Shown: in pieces, positions 7,287-16,637 of the stretch
How the letters are laid out: the number at the start of each line of letters is the position of its first letter
Position numbering within the stretch: the stretch's first letter is position 1
Assembly: GCF_025971925.1 (NCBI RefSeq)
Contig: NZ_JAPDHV010000001.1
Location: 62,001 to 126,000 of the forward strand
DNA length: 64,000 nucleotides
Direction: 5' to 3'
DNA from: Chryseobacterium oryctis
Lineage (GTDB): Bacteria > Bacteroidota > Bacteroidia > Flavobacteriales > Weeksellaceae
Translations under genes and position numbers: made by a program
The notes under the pieces: model-generated
What the model was told of the DNA's origin: nothing
The model's input: the letters and a program-made list of their open reading frames with translations, nothing else
The model's database searches: none

Positions 7287-9020
7287 TTATTTGCTAATTT
7301 TAGAATATAAATTAACAATATCGTTTAAAAGCTCACTTAGGCCTTCAGAAGACTTTACAGGAGCAAACTTTTCAATTTGAATTTTTTGTAATAGATTTCT
7401 GTATTCGTCAGCGACGGTTGCTCCTTTGTAATTTTCAAGAAAAACTTTAAAATCTTTATCTGAGCTCTGGAAATACTGGCTTCTTACTTCAGAATCAAGT
7501 TCTTCTACAGTTACAAAGAATTTATCGTAATCTTCTTTACTCTTTAAACTTTCAAGATAACTAAAATAATCTGAAATGTCAGTTTTTAACCTTTCTCTAA
7601 TCTCATTTTCAGTTTCAGCAACTGAACCTAAGGATGGTCTCAAAGATGTATTTTCCTTAACTATAATACGTTTTTTTTGCCAATTTTTAAATAAAAGATA
7701 CGCAATAAATAAACCTGAAAGAATACCAATATTTACTATTAAGACATTCCAGTTAAATTTATTTTTTTCTTTTACTTTAAACGATGTTGTCTTTAAAACC
7801 GGAGTATTTACAGTTTCTAAAAAGTTATTTGTATACTCATTTACTTTTTCAACTGCAGTGCGTGATTCTAAAATTTGATCATGAGAAAAAGCATTTAAGT
7901 CTAAAATTTCATGTCCTAAATCAACATATTCTTTATTTGTAGGATTGAAGAAAGCAAACTGTTCTGTCTTAATAGCAATTTCACCGGCTTTTTTAGGAAT
8001 TACAATATAGTTAGCTAGAATTTCACCTTTAATTCCGGTAGTTCCCGGTTTCACTCTAGAGGTAATTTTTGGAGCATAGAAGTCATAATCCGGAGAAGAC
8101 TCAAGCCCAGGTAAATGCATATCCGACAAATTACCTTCTCCTGTTACTTTTACCACTACATTAATAGGTTTTTTAACCTCAACTTTCTCTTTTGAAGCAT
8201 TATAAATACTTACATTAAAATCACCTACAGCATTTTTAAAATATTCAGGAGAACCTTCCGGTAATTTTCTTACATTAAGTTTTACTTTATTAGAGAGAAT
8301 TTTACTTTTATTAGCATAAGAACTTACAGAAGCTGAAACTGCAGGAACTTCAACATACCCAGCTTCGTTAGGAAAAATCATAAATACTGCTAAAATCTGA
8401 GAAGACATATTTCCAGAAGGGTTAATTTCAGATTTTGCAAAACTTACGGGGTGTACATTGATATTATCCTGTTTAGGAAGATGGATATTTTTCACTTTTC
8501 TGAAATTATCCATATTTTTAGAATAAGCTCTCAATACAGCAATAGTAGGCTGATCCTGATAAATATCTCTATCTTCAATTTCCATTCCAAGATAAAGATC
8601 ATTAATAATATTATTTGCAACAGATTTTTTCTCTATATCCCTTACATTAATATCAAATGGTTCTGTTTTATAAATTTTATTATTAACAGTAACCAAAACC
8701 GAACCTATTTTGATTTTACCTTTATGCTTTGGTTCTAGAGCAATTCTTGATACTTTTTGGCTAACGACTGTATTAGTTTCTGGATCTACGAAAGTATTGG
8801 TAACAGAACCGCTACCAATCATATTAAACTTTGACAAATCTGGAAGCTGAAATCCTGTTTGCTGAACCAAATCCCCACCGTTCATCTCCAACACAATGGT
8901 AAGATTTACAATTTCTTTGCCTTTATAGTCATTTTTATCTGCTTCTAGGGAAAGGCTTACCTGTCCGTAAGAAATTACAGAAGACAGAAGTAATAATATG
9001 TAAATCAATTTGTGCTGCAT
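7287..9020 (-). CDS. batD: BatD-like aerotolerance protein
   Basis: The protein of about 577 residues has a signal peptide (IYILLLLSSVISYGQ), a long periplasmic beta-sandwich-rich part (about 20-430) with the BatD pattern (VSLSLEADKNDYKGKEIVNLTI, GGDLVQQTGFQLPDL), one transmembrane helix near 435-455 (LIVNIGILSGLFIAYLLF) and a cytoplasmic helical tail. BatD belongs to the Bat (Bacteroides aerotolerance) system with MoxR, BatA, BatB and BatC; its biochemical role is unresolved. It is the last gene of the minus-strand operon from 15108. I prefer the Met whose ATG overlaps the batC stop (TGATG); an in-frame ATG two codons upstream at 9026 is the alternative. Confidence 0.88.
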   Translation of the reverse strand: MQHKLIYILLLLSSVISYGQVSLSLEADKNDYKGKEIVNLTIVLEMNGGDLVQQTGFQLPDLSKFNMIGSGSVTNTFVDPETNTVVSQKVSRIALEPKHKGKIKIGSVLVTVNNKIYKTEPFDINVRDIEKKSVANNIINDLYLGMEIEDRDIYQDQPTIAVLRAYSKNMDNFRKVKNIHLPKQDNINVHPVSFAKSEINPSGNMSSQILAVFMIFPNEAGYVEVPAVSASVSSYANKSKILSNKVKLNVRKLPEGSPEYFKNAVGDFNVSIYNASKEKVEVKKPINVVVKVTGEGNLSDMHLPGLESSPDYDFYAPKITSRVKPGTTGIKGEILANYIVIPKKAGEIAIKTEQFAFFNPTNKEYVDLGHEILDLNAFSHDQILESRTAVEKVNEYTNNFLETVNTPVLKTTSFKVKEKNKFNWNVLIVNIGILSGLFIAYLLFKNWQKKRIIVKENTSLRPSLGSVAETENEIRERLKTDISDYFSYLESLKSKEDYDKFFVTVEELDSEVRSQYFQSSDKDFKVFLENYKGATVADEYRNLLQKIQIEKFAPVKSSEGLSELLNDIVNLYSKISK

Positions 9021-9766
9021 CACCAATCTTTCTCGTTGCTCTCAGGCATCGAATAAGAATTTTTATTTAAAATTCTTCTGGCGGTTTCTCTTTCTTTATC
9101 GCTTACTTTATTTAAAATTGCGTTTTCAAGATCTTTAGGCATTTTGCCCTCATTATTCTGATTTTGATTAGGCTCATTTCCTTGTTGACTTTCACCTTGG
9201 TTTTGCTTTCCATTACCCTGATCTTGGTTTTTATCTTTAGGATCACCTTTTTTATCATCATTCTGTTTTTGGTCTTTGCCACCGCCTCCTTTTCCTGAGT
9301 TATTTTGTTGGTCTTTCTTTTGTTTATTTTCTTTTTCCTTCAATTTAGCAATTTCGTAATTTTTTCTTGTTGCTTCGTTGCGAGGATCTTGTTTAAGGGA
9401 TTGCTTATAATAATTTGCAGCTTCTTCAGGTTGATTCAACTGCATATATGCATTACCCATATTATGAAGAGCAGCTGCTTTATCAGGGAGTGTTTGAGCT
9501 AATTTTTGAGCTCTCTCAAATTCTGTTTTAGCCTCTTCATATTTTTTGCTTTTGTATAATGCATTACCCAAATTATAATGAGCCGTAAATTCTTTTCTAT
9601 TAGATTTTATAGCTTCATAATATTTAGCAGATGCCCCATCATAATCTTTACCTTCAAATTTTTGGTTTCCCTCAAATACTAATGTACGATAGTTCTCCTG
9701 CCCAAATAAAACATTTGAGAAAGAAAAAATGAACATTAACGATAAAAATATGATTTTATTATTCAT
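9020..9766 (-). CDS. batC: BatC-like TPR protein
   Basis: This is a secreted or membrane-tethered TPR protein of the Bat operon, about 248 residues. It has a signal peptide (IIFLSLMFIFSFSNVLFGQ), three or four TPR units at about 25-145 (YYEAIKSNRKEFTAHYNLGNALYKS, AALHNMGNAYMQLNQPEEAANYYKQ), then a highly charged Lys/Gln/Asn/Gly-rich low-complexity stretch (about 150-210). I chose the ATG at 9766 because an upstream in-frame start at 9856 would add a poorly conserved 30 residues before the signal and would run through a -7 promoter-like element. The stop overlaps the batD start. The TPRs probably scaffold the BatA/BatB complex (inference). Confidence 0.85.
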   Translation of the reverse strand: MNNKIIFLSLMFIFSFSNVLFGQENYRTLVFEGNQKFEGKDYDGASAKYYEAIKSNRKEFTAHYNLGNALYKSKKYEEAKTEFERAQKLAQTLPDKAAALHNMGNAYMQLNQPEEAANYYKQSLKQDPRNEATRKNYEIAKLKEKENKQKKDQQNNSGKGGGGKDQKQNDDKKGDPKDKNQDQGNGKQNQGESQQGNEPNQNQNNEGKMPKDLENAILNKVSDKERETARRILNKNSYSMPESNEKDW

Positions 9767-9772
9767 ACACTG

Positions 9773-9780
9773 CAAAATTA
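9773..9780 (-). promoter_or_regulatory. Possible internal -7 promoter element for batC-batD
   Basis: The minus strand reads TAATTTTG, matching TAnnTTTG, only 6 bases before the batC ATG, in the 99-base gap that is the largest within the Bat gene run. If used, it would give an almost leaderless batC-batD transcript. There is no clear -33 TTG, so support is weak. Confidence 0.3.
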
Positions 9781-9865
9781 TTTCTTTATTTGTTAAGAAA
9801 TATTTTTTATTTGTTAAAATTCGGTTAAAATACTTCATTAAAACCGAAATAAACAAGCATTAATA

Positions 9866-10879
9866 TTAAACATTAAAGTCTCTTTTTGGATTAATAAGAA
9901 AAATTAAAAAGAAAAAGAAAATCGACACAGCCAAAAAGTATTGATAATAATGATTGGCATTTTGAGATTTCACCAAAGTTTCAGATGAAGATTGTTTCTT
10001 ATTTAACGCATCAATTATTTTATTTGGAGCCTCATTAACATTATTTCCATCTATATAACTTCCTCCTGTTGCATCTGCCATTTTCTTCAAAGCTTCAGTT
10101 TGTCTTTTAGATATAACAGTTTGTCCACTCATATCTGTTTTATAGCCCATCAGTTGTCCAAAAACATATTCCGGAACAGGAGCCCCTTCATCAGAACCTA
10201 TTCCAACCGAAGTTACCATTATCCCTTCTTTCTTAGCTAATTTTATAGCAGCATTATCATTACTTTCATTATCTTCCCCGTCACTTAACAATACTATTTT
10301 TTTGGAATCTTTATTTACATTTTTGAATTTATCGGCTGCTGCTTGCATTGCCTTCAAAAAATCTGTCCCTTGTATCTGCATCGAGTTGGTTTCAATTGCT
10401 CCAATGTAGGTTTCTGCAGAACTATAATCTGTCGTCAAAGGCATGATTGATGTAGCTCCTCCTGCAAAAATGATAATTCCCACTTTATCATTCTTCAATT
10501 TCTGCATGGTATTTATCATCAAATTTTTTGCTTCTACCAATCGACTTGGTTCAATATCTTCAGCATTCATTGAATTTGAAACATCCAATACGAAAATTAC
10601 ATTATTTAGTTTCTGATTGGTCTTAATTTCTTCCGAACCATTCAATAAATCTATAATCGAAAAAATTAAAAATAAAGTTCCTAATAAATATAGTGAAGGA
10701 AAAAATTTTGTAAACCAAGATCTTTTTTCAAATAATTCTTCGTGAAACTTAGAATCCGCAAAAACACCCCTTTTTCTTTTTTTCCATTTTAAATAACGAA
10801 TCAAAAGAAAAGACAACAGCGGCAAAAGCAACAGCAATAATAAGTACCAATAATTCCCTAAATACCAATCTGTTACCAT
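9866..10879 (-). CDS. batB: BatB-like VWA domain membrane protein
   Basis: This 337-residue protein has two N-terminal transmembrane helices (about 8-26 and 57-78), a von Willebrand factor A domain (about 90-285) with an intact MIDAS (DVSNSM near 100, TDYSSAE, LLSDGEDNESND) and a C-terminal helix (YYQYFLAVSIFFFFLIFLI). The VWA domain should face the cytoplasm and bind a divalent metal and a protein partner. Its start shares one base with the batA stop, so the two are translationally coupled. MoxR-type ATPases pair with VWA proteins as chaperone-like complexes, and one is encoded at the head of this operon. Confidence 0.9.
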   Translation of the reverse strand: MVTDWYLGNYWYLLLLLLLPLLSFLLIRYLKWKKRKRGVFADSKFHEELFEKRSWFTKFFPSLYLLGTLFLIFSIIDLLNGSEEIKTNQKLNNVIFVLDVSNSMNAEDIEPSRLVEAKNLMINTMQKLKNDKVGIIIFAGGATSIMPLTTDYSSAETYIGAIETNSMQIQGTDFLKAMQAAADKFKNVNKDSKKIVLLSDGEDNESNDNAAIKLAKKEGIMVTSVGIGSDEGAPVPEYVFGQLMGYKTDMSGQTVISKRQTEALKKMADATGGSYIDGNNVNEAPNKIIDALNKKQSSSETLVKSQNANHYYQYFLAVSIFFFFLIFLINPKRDFNV

Positions 10880-11871
10880 TAACTTAAAATTTTATATAAA
10901 ACCCATCTCAATAAAGCATCAAAAATCAACATTCCTAATGCTATCCAAAGGAAAATTTTAAAATATTCCTGATAATTATATAGTTTAGAAACCTTTACAT
11001 CAGATTTTTCCAATTGATTGATTTCATTGTATACTTCCTCAAGACTACTATTTGATGTCGCTCTAAAGTATTTCCCGCCTGTCATCTGGGCAACTTCTCT
11101 TAAAATAGGCTCATCTATTGTCACCTCAGTCTCTGTGAAAACTAAGTCTCCAAAAATATCGGTCTGAGTTGGCATTAAAGCGTAACCATTCGTTCCAATA
11201 CCGATAGAATATACTTTTATTCCGTTATTTTTTGCCAATTCTGCGGCAACTTGAGGAGGCATGGCATTTTCGATTGTATTTACACCATCAGTCATTAAAA
11301 TAATGATTTTACTCTTTGCTTTGCTATTTCTAAGGTGATTTACCGCAACAGAAAGTCCTTCTCCAATTGCAGTTCCCGGCTGAAGTTCCAACGGATTAAG
11401 ATTTTTAAGTTCCTCAATAACAACCTGATGATCAGAAGTTACAGGAACTTTAGTAAAAGCCTCTCCCGAGTATGTAACTAGTCCTAATCTGTCATTCGGA
11501 CGTTTGTCTACAAATTTTATAGCTATATCTTTAAGAGCCGTTAAACGATCTGGTGACAAATCTTTAGCAAGCATACTCAGCGAAACATCCACAGAAAGCA
11601 TAATATCAATACCTTTTGTATCATCCCTATCTTGAGAAATGGTAAAAGTTCGAGGTCGTGCCATTGCTATGATAAGTGCAGAAAGTATAATGTACTTCGA
11701 TATTTTCAATAAAAAAAGTACAGGTAAAATTCCGCTACCGGTATTCATATTTTTTACCGTAGGAACTTTTATTCCTTTTCTTTTCTGCTTATTTATATCC
11801 CTAAAAAAAAGTGGGATAAACAATAGAAAAAGAGCTAAAAACCAAGGACTATAAAACTCAAAATTAAACAT
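10879..11871 (-). CDS. batA: BatA-like VWA domain membrane protein
   Basis: The 330-residue protein follows the BatA plan: N-terminal helices (FYSPWFLALFLLFIPLFF and ILPVLFLLKISKYIILSALII), a VWA domain at about 85-290 with MIDAS residues DVSLSM, TSDHQ and MTDGVN, and a C-terminal helix (YFKIFLWIALGMLIFDALL). It overlaps the upstream gene by 8 bases and batB by one, which shows tight coupling. BatA and BatB are paralogues that probably act together in the inner membrane. Confidence 0.9.
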   Translation of the reverse strand: MFNFEFYSPWFLALFLLFIPLFFRDINKQKRKGIKVPTVKNMNTGSGILPVLFLLKISKYIILSALIIAMARPRTFTISQDRDDTKGIDIMLSVDVSLSMLAKDLSPDRLTALKDIAIKFVDKRPNDRLGLVTYSGEAFTKVPVTSDHQVVIEELKNLNPLELQPGTAIGEGLSVAVNHLRNSKAKSKIIILMTDGVNTIENAMPPQVAAELAKNNGIKVYSIGIGTNGYALMPTQTDIFGDLVFTETEVTIDEPILREVAQMTGGKYFRATSNSSLEEVYNEINQLEKSDVKVSKLYNYQEYFKIFLWIALGMLIFDALLRWVLYKILS

Positions 11872-12760
11872 CCTTTCTCAAGTTTTCAAATTCCAGATCT
11901 TTGGAAGATCTTTTTACAAAATCTTTGATATCTGCCAAATCTTTTTCCATTGTATCTTTATCAGGAAAAGTTTTGGCAAATTTCACCAAATCTCCCCTTA
12001 AAAATACATCTTCTACCACTTTTTCGTTTTCTAGAGAAATTGTATTATTCTTTTTCATTAAATCTATCAAATCATCCGTTAATAAAACATCGGCAGGTAA
12101 ACGATATTGCTTTGTAATGAAACTACGGGAAATATCAATCAATTCAACATAAAACGAACGATAATTTCCTGCTTCAATATATTTTTTCTTTTTAAGAGAA
12201 TCTAATTCTTTCAATGTTTGATTGGTTGCCACAACAGGTGAGTTTTTTGCCTTTCTCCCCCACTTCAGGAACATAATAATAGCGATAATCAAAGCAATAA
12301 GTGCAATTGCAGCTAAGATATAAAACTTGTAAAGCTCCCAATAATCTGTTACTTCAAGTTTCACTTCTTTATTTTTCATGATATCATTAATCGTATCTCC
12401 TTTTTGAGCCGTATTAATAACATCTACTTCGTAAGGAATTGTTTTTAAAACTTTACTTCCGACCTTAAACTCCAATTCCGGAATCGTAAATTTTCCTTCC
12501 TCGTATACCGCAAACTCTATTCTTCTGTAATATATATCAGGATTTTGAGCGATACTGTCTTTTATTTCTTCAAAATGAAAAGGCAACAATTCATTTTGAG
12601 GAGCTGCAGAAACTTTTTCATCACGAAGATTATTAATCGTCACAACGAAACTGTTCACTTCTCCCAAAGCAATGGTTTTCTTCTCGATTGTAGAAGAAAG
12701 TATCTGTGCAAAAGCATTTGTACAGATTATAAAACAAAATATAAATAGTAATTTTTTCAA
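11864..12760 (-). CDS. Bat operon membrane protein with periplasmic and cytoplasmic domains
   Basis: The 298-residue protein has a signal peptide (LLFIFCFIICTNAFAQ), a periplasmic beta-sandwich domain (about 20-120, ITINNLRD-type strands as in BatD), one transmembrane helix at about 148-168 (ILAAIALIALIIAIIMFLKW) and a cytoplasmic helical domain with RSFYVELIDISRSFITKQYRLPADVLLTDDLI. That cytoplasmic part resembles the DUF4381-type proteins found between DUF58 and VWA genes in MoxR operons. It lies 8 bases after the DUF58 gene and overlaps batA. Its exact role is unknown. Confidence 0.75.
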   Translation of the reverse strand: MKKLLFIFCFIICTNAFAQILSSTIEKKTIALGEVNSFVVTINNLRDEKVSAAPQNELLPFHFEEIKDSIAQNPDIYYRRIEFAVYEEGKFTIPELEFKVGSKVLKTIPYEVDVINTAQKGDTINDIMKNKEVKLEVTDYWELYKFYILAAIALIALIIAIIMFLKWGRKAKNSPVVATNQTLKELDSLKKKKYIEAGNYRSFYVELIDISRSFITKQYRLPADVLLTDDLIDLMKKNNTISLENEKVVEDVFLRGDLVKFAKTFPDKDTMEKDLADIKDFVKRSSKDLEFENLRKDV

Positions 12761-12768
12761 CTTTTCAA

Positions 12769-13632
12769 TTATTTCTTTTGAAAATAATTATACAATAATT
12801 TTGAATAATCTTCGCCTGTATTAATGTTCATGAAACTTGCAGAACTATTGGCAAAATCTTCTTCCAAAGCTCTCATTTTCTTCTTTTGCACTTCTGCAAA
12901 AGTATATCTCCATCTTGCACTGGATGTATTTGCCCAAACTTGCCTTCCTGTTTCTGCATCATATAATAAAGTATAACCTACATCCGGAATTTCATTGTCT
13001 TTCTCATCATAAATCCTCATTCCCAAAAGTTGGTGTTTTTTAGATGTTACTCTCAACATTTTAGAGTCATATTCATCTTCAAAATCAGAGAATAGAAAAA
13101 CTAAAGATTTTCTTTTAAAAATACCCATCATATATTCCAGTGCTTTATCAATTTTAGATTCTGCAGGAACATAATCTGCCGTGAGAATATTACTTATAAT
13201 AGAAAGAATATGCTTTCTTCCCTTTTGAGGCGGAATAACTTTGTAAACTTTATCTGCAAATAAAATCAGTCCCACTTTATCGTTGTTTCCAGCAGCTGAA
13301 AATCCCAAACTTGCAGCAATCTCAGCAACATATTCTCTTTTCAACTGAACTTTCGTTCCGTAATCCATCGAAGCAGAAATATCTACCAACAACATCATCG
13401 TGAGCTCTCTCTCCTCCTCCATTACTTTTACGAATGGTTCACGGAATCGAGCTGTTTTATTCCAGTCGATTCTACGAATTTCATCACCAAATTGATACGG
13501 ACGGACTTCCGAAAAAGTCATTCCCTGACCTTTAAAAGCACTGTGATATTGTCCCATTAAAGAAGCCTCCGTTTTCTTTCGAGTACGGATTTCTATTTGC
13601 TTTACTTTTTTTACAATATCTTTTATTTGCAT
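12769..13632 (-). CDS. DUF58 family protein of the MoxR/Bat operon
   Basis: The 287-residue cytoplasmic protein carries the DUF58 signature PYQFGDEIRRIDWNKTAR (about 45-63) followed by a VWA-like region with a MIDAS-type motif LLVDISASMDYG (about 80). DUF58 proteins are nearly always encoded next to a MoxR ATPase and VWA proteins, as here, and are thought to be clients or adaptors of the ATPase. No transmembrane segment is seen, so this is the short soluble class. Confidence 0.9.
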   Translation of the reverse strand: MQIKDIVKKVKQIEIRTRKKTEASLMGQYHSAFKGQGMTFSEVRPYQFGDEIRRIDWNKTARFREPFVKVMEEERELTMMLLVDISASMDYGTKVQLKREYVAEIAASLGFSAAGNNDKVGLILFADKVYKVIPPQKGRKHILSIISNILTADYVPAESKIDKALEYMMGIFKRKSLVFLFSDFEDEYDSKMLRVTSKKHQLLGMRIYDEKDNEIPDVGYTLLYDAETGRQVWANTSSARWRYTFAEVQKKKMRALEEDFANSSASFMNINTGEDYSKLLYNYFQKK

Positions 13633-13648
13633 AAATTAAAGATAAAAT

Positions 13649-14104
13649 TTAATTAAATTCAATCGAAACATTAAACCATTCATCATCAAACTTCGGACTG
13701 TATTTTTTATAGAAATTAATTGCCGGTTCATTCCAATTCAACACCTGAAAAACCATTCCGCTATACTGATTTGATTTTCCATACTCCAATGTTGCTTCAA
13801 ATAACTTCTTACCGATTTGTTTTCCTCTCAACTTTTCGGTTACAACCAAATCTTCAAGATATAATCTTCTCCCTTTCCAGGTTGAATATCTGTCATAATA
13901 CAATGAAATCCCAACAATTCCCCCTTCATATTCCGCTACAAAAGCTCCCCAAACCGGAGACTTTCCGAAACCATCTTCAATAAACTGCTCTAATGTTAAA
14001 GTAACTTCATGTAAAGCCTTTTCATAATCAGCCAATTCTTTGATAAGCTCCAACATAGAAGCACAATCTTCCTGAACTGCTTTTCTTATTATAACTTCAC
14101 TCAT
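13649..14104 (-). CDS. GNAT family N-acetyltransferase
   Basis: The 151-residue GNAT protein has the expected core: IRKAVQEDCASMLELIKEL at the N-terminus, VGISLYYDRYSTWKGRRLYLEDLVV (strand 4), the acetyl-CoA loop EKLRGKQIGKKLFEA (about 92-106, R-G-x-x-I-G type) and NWNEPAINFYKKY near the end. This pattern resembles the spermidine/diamine acetyltransferase subgroup, but the substrate is not certain. It sits between moxR and the DUF58 gene, with its start sharing a base with the moxR stop, so it is co-expressed with the Bat system. Confidence 0.88.
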   Translation of the reverse strand: MSEVIIRKAVQEDCASMLELIKELADYEKALHEVTLTLEQFIEDGFGKSPVWGAFVAEYEGGIVGISLYYDRYSTWKGRRLYLEDLVVTEKLRGKQIGKKLFEATLEYGKSNQYSGMVFQVLNWNEPAINFYKKYSPKFDDEWFNVSIEFN

Positions 14105-15108
14105 TACGGAGCCTGAATTTTTGTTAAAATTCTACTGATTATTTCTTCTGTTGAAATTTCTTCTGCTTCAGCTTCGAAAGTAAGACCTATTCTATGTCTT
14201 AATACATCTTTAGCCAACTCCTTCACATCTTCAGGAATCACAAACGCTCTGCCTTTCAAGAAAGCATAAGCTCTGGAAGCAATTGCTAAATTGATTGAAG
14301 CTCTAGGAGAAGCACCAAAACCTATATAATTTTTAAGTTCAGAAAGACCATAATTTTCAGGATAACGGGTTGCAAAAACCATATCCAGAATGTATTTTTC
14401 AATCTTTTCATCAAGATAAATCTGATTAATCAATTCTTTAGCGTCAAGAATATCCTGAAGAGAAATGACTGGTTTTATTTCAGGTTGATGAGAAGTAGAG
14501 ACCATTCTCATAACCATTCTTTCATCCTCAAATTTTGGATAATCTATGGTACATTTCAACATAAAACGGTCACTTTGCGCCTCAGGTAAAAGATATGTGC
14601 CTTCCTGATCAATCGGGTTTTGAGTTGCCAATACCAAGAACGGTTTTGGAAGCTTCATTGTTTCATCCCCAATTGTCACCTGTTTTTCCTGCATTACCTC
14701 CAAAAGAGCAGACTGCACTTTCGCCGGAGCACGGTTGATCTCATCTGCAAGAACAAAATTGGCAAACACAGGACCTTTTTTTATAGAAAAATCATTGTCT
14801 TTAACATTGTAAATCATTGTTCCTACAACATCTGCAGGAAGCAAATCCGGTGTAAACTGAATCCTTGAGAATTCACCATGAACAGCTTCGGCCAAAGTTT
14901 TAATGGCTAATGTTTTTGCCAAACCCGGAACACCTTCCAAAAGTACATGACCATTCCCTAAAAGACCTACCAAAAGGCGATCTATCATATACTCCTGACC
15001 AATAATAACTTTGTTGATTTCCTGTCTAAGAAGAGAAAATAAGTAATTTTTTTCCTTTACTTTTTCTGTCAATTGTCGAATATCTTCCGCTTGATTTATC
15101 TCTGACAT
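14104..15108 (-). CDS. MoxR family AAA+ ATPase
   Basis: The 334-residue ATPase has Walker A EGVPGLAKT (about 58), Walker B FVLADEINRAPAK (about 120), sensor 1 LATQNPIDQEGTY and the C-terminal lid typical of MoxR proteins (FGASPRASINLAIASRAYAFL). MoxR ATPases work with VWA-domain proteins as chaperones for complex assembly. This is the first gene of an eight-gene minus-strand run (moxR, GNAT, DUF58, membrane protein, batA, batB, batC, batD) with very small gaps or overlaps. I see no clear TAnnTTTG element in the 250 bases upstream. Confidence 0.93.
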   Translation of the reverse strand: MSEINQAEDIRQLTEKVKEKNYLFSLLRQEINKVIIGQEYMIDRLLVGLLGNGHVLLEGVPGLAKTLAIKTLAEAVHGEFSRIQFTPDLLPADVVGTMIYNVKDNDFSIKKGPVFANFVLADEINRAPAKVQSALLEVMQEKQVTIGDETMKLPKPFLVLATQNPIDQEGTYLLPEAQSDRFMLKCTIDYPKFEDERMVMRMVSTSHQPEIKPVISLQDILDAKELINQIYLDEKIEKYILDMVFATRYPENYGLSELKNYIGFGASPRASINLAIASRAYAFLKGRAFVIPEDVKELAKDVLRHRIGLTFEAEAEEISTEEIISRILTKIQAP

Positions 15109-15308
15109 ATCTTAATTTAAAATAATTTGTAAATTTCCAATAAATACTTACATTAATCAACACAATCAATGCCATATTTGAGTTAAAATTTGTTAAATAA
15201 TCAACCTTTAATTCGAGATTTAAAATCACTGAAAACTTAAAACTCAAGATGATTATTATTATTTTTCATAAAAATATATAAATTTTAGCTTAATCCCCTG
15301 TTCAAAAA

Positions 15309-15339
15309 TTGTCATTTCCAGTTTATTAAACTATTTTTG
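15309..15339 (+). promoter_or_regulatory. Bacteroidota promoter for the DinB-like gene
   Basis: TTG at 15309-15311 and TATTTTTG at 15332-15339 are separated by 20 bases, a full -33/-7 match, ending 20 bases before the ATG at 15360. It probably drives the plus-strand run to 22038. Confidence 0.55.
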
Positions 15340-15359
15340 GTGATTAAAATTTTTGCAAA

Positions 15360-15830
15360 ATGAATTATCATTTTCAAGCCCACAGACAGGTAAGAAGAAA
15401 CCTTTTGAATATACTACAGAATACTTCTCACGAAGATCTTTTATTTATTCCGGACGGTTTTAATAATAATATTTACTGGAATATTGCACATACTGTTGCA
15501 ACACAGCAGCTTTTACATTATTATTTAAGCGGAAACCCTTTCAGAATCGATAAATATTGGATTGAAACGTATAAAAAAGGAACATTACCCAATTTGAATG
15601 TCCAAAAATCAGAAGTTGAAGATTTAGAATTTTTATTGACTGAAACTTCCAAGATTTTAATGAAAGATTACGACAGTGATTTCTTTTCAGATTACACGCC
15701 TTACACCACAAGTTTTGGCATGGATTTGAAGAGTATTCAGGACGCCATTATTTTCAACAATATGCATGAAAGTTTGCATTGTGGATATATCATGGCACAA
15801 AAAAGAGCAATTTTAGGAGAAAAATATTAA
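15360..15830 (+). CDS. DinB family protein
   Basis: The 156-residue protein has the DinB/YfiT four-helix plan with the spaced histidines that bind metal: YWNIAHTVATQQLLHYYL (His near 40) and the C-terminal NNMHESLHCGYIMAQKRAI (His near 137 and 141). DinB-like proteins are metal-dependent transferases or of unknown role; the substrate cannot be told from sequence. It ends one base before the rlmB start, so it is the first gene of that transcription unit. Confidence 0.82.
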   Translation: MNYHFQAHRQVRRNLLNILQNTSHEDLLFIPDGFNNNIYWNIAHTVATQQLLHYYLSGNPFRIDKYWIETYKKGTLPNLNVQKSEVEDLEFLLTETSKILMKDYDSDFFSDYTPYTTSFGMDLKSIQDAIIFNNMHESLHCGYIMAQKRAILGEKY

Positions 15831-15831
15831 G

Positions 15832-16584
15832 ATGACAGATAAAAAAGACGATTTTATTTTCGGACTTCGTCCTGTAATAGAAGCTATAGAAGCGGGAAAA
15901 ACGATTGACAAGATCTTTGTACAAAATGCATTACAAGGTCCTATTTATGCTGAACTGAAGGCAATTTTAGCTAAAAATAAAATTCGTCCCAATTATGTTC
16001 CGGTTGAGAAACTCAACCGTTTTACAAGAAAAAATCACCAAGGTGTTGTAGCTTTTATTTCTGATGTTCCGTTCCATAAAGTCGAAGATATTGTTCCTCA
16101 ATTATTTGAAGAAGGTAAAATTCCTTTTTTATTGATTTTGGACAGGTTAACAGATGTAAGAAACTTTGGAGCAATATGCAGAACAGCAGAATGTGTAGGA
16201 ATTGATGCTGTAATTATTCCTGAAAAAGGGGCTGCCCCCATAAATTCCGACGCTATAAAAACTTCAGCAGGAGCACTTTACAATGTGAAAATATGTAAAG
16301 AACCCAATTTAGCACATGTTGTGGATTTTCTTCAACAAAGCGGAATTTCTGTTTTTGCGGCAAGTGAAAAGGCTCAGAAATTAATTTATGACGTTGACTT
16401 TAAAGAACCTTGTGCCATAGTAATGGGTAATGAAGAAACAGGAATTTCTAAAGAAGTTTTGCATCATGCAGACGAAAAAATAAAACTACCAATTGAAGGT
16501 AAAACCCAGTCTCTAAACGTTTCAGTGGCTTGTGGAGCTATTTTGTATGAAGCTGTAAGACAGAAGCTATCTTCAAATCTATAA
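15832..16584 (+). CDS. rlmB: 23S rRNA 2'-O-methyltransferase, TrmH/SpoU family (RlmB-like)
   Basis: The 250-residue SpoU-family enzyme uses S-adenosylmethionine to methylate a guanosine 2'-hydroxyl in 23S rRNA. It has the N-terminal substrate-binding domain (FIFGLRPVIEAIEAGKTIDKIFV) and the trefoil-knot catalytic domain: LDRLTDVRNFGAICRTAECVG (motif 1), IVMGNEETGIS (motif 2) and LPIEGKTQSLNVSVACGAILYE (motif 3). All three motifs are intact. The name follows the family; another rRNA or tRNA target is possible. Confidence 0.9.
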   Translation: MTDKKDDFIFGLRPVIEAIEAGKTIDKIFVQNALQGPIYAELKAILAKNKIRPNYVPVEKLNRFTRKNHQGVVAFISDVPFHKVEDIVPQLFEEGKIPFLLILDRLTDVRNFGAICRTAECVGIDAVIIPEKGAAPINSDAIKTSAGALYNVKICKEPNLAHVVDFLQQSGISVFAASEKAQKLIYDVDFKEPCAIVMGNEETGISKEVLHHADEKIKLPIEGKTQSLNVSVACGAILYEAVRQKLSSNL

Positions 16585-16637
16585 TTTATAAAGCAAATTG
16601 CTTTACCATTTAAGTAATATAAAATTTAAAAAATCAA

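Noticed and set aside
15026-15247. 73-codon open frame overlapping the start of moxR
   Set aside because: It overlaps moxR on the same strand in another frame and has no recognisable domain.
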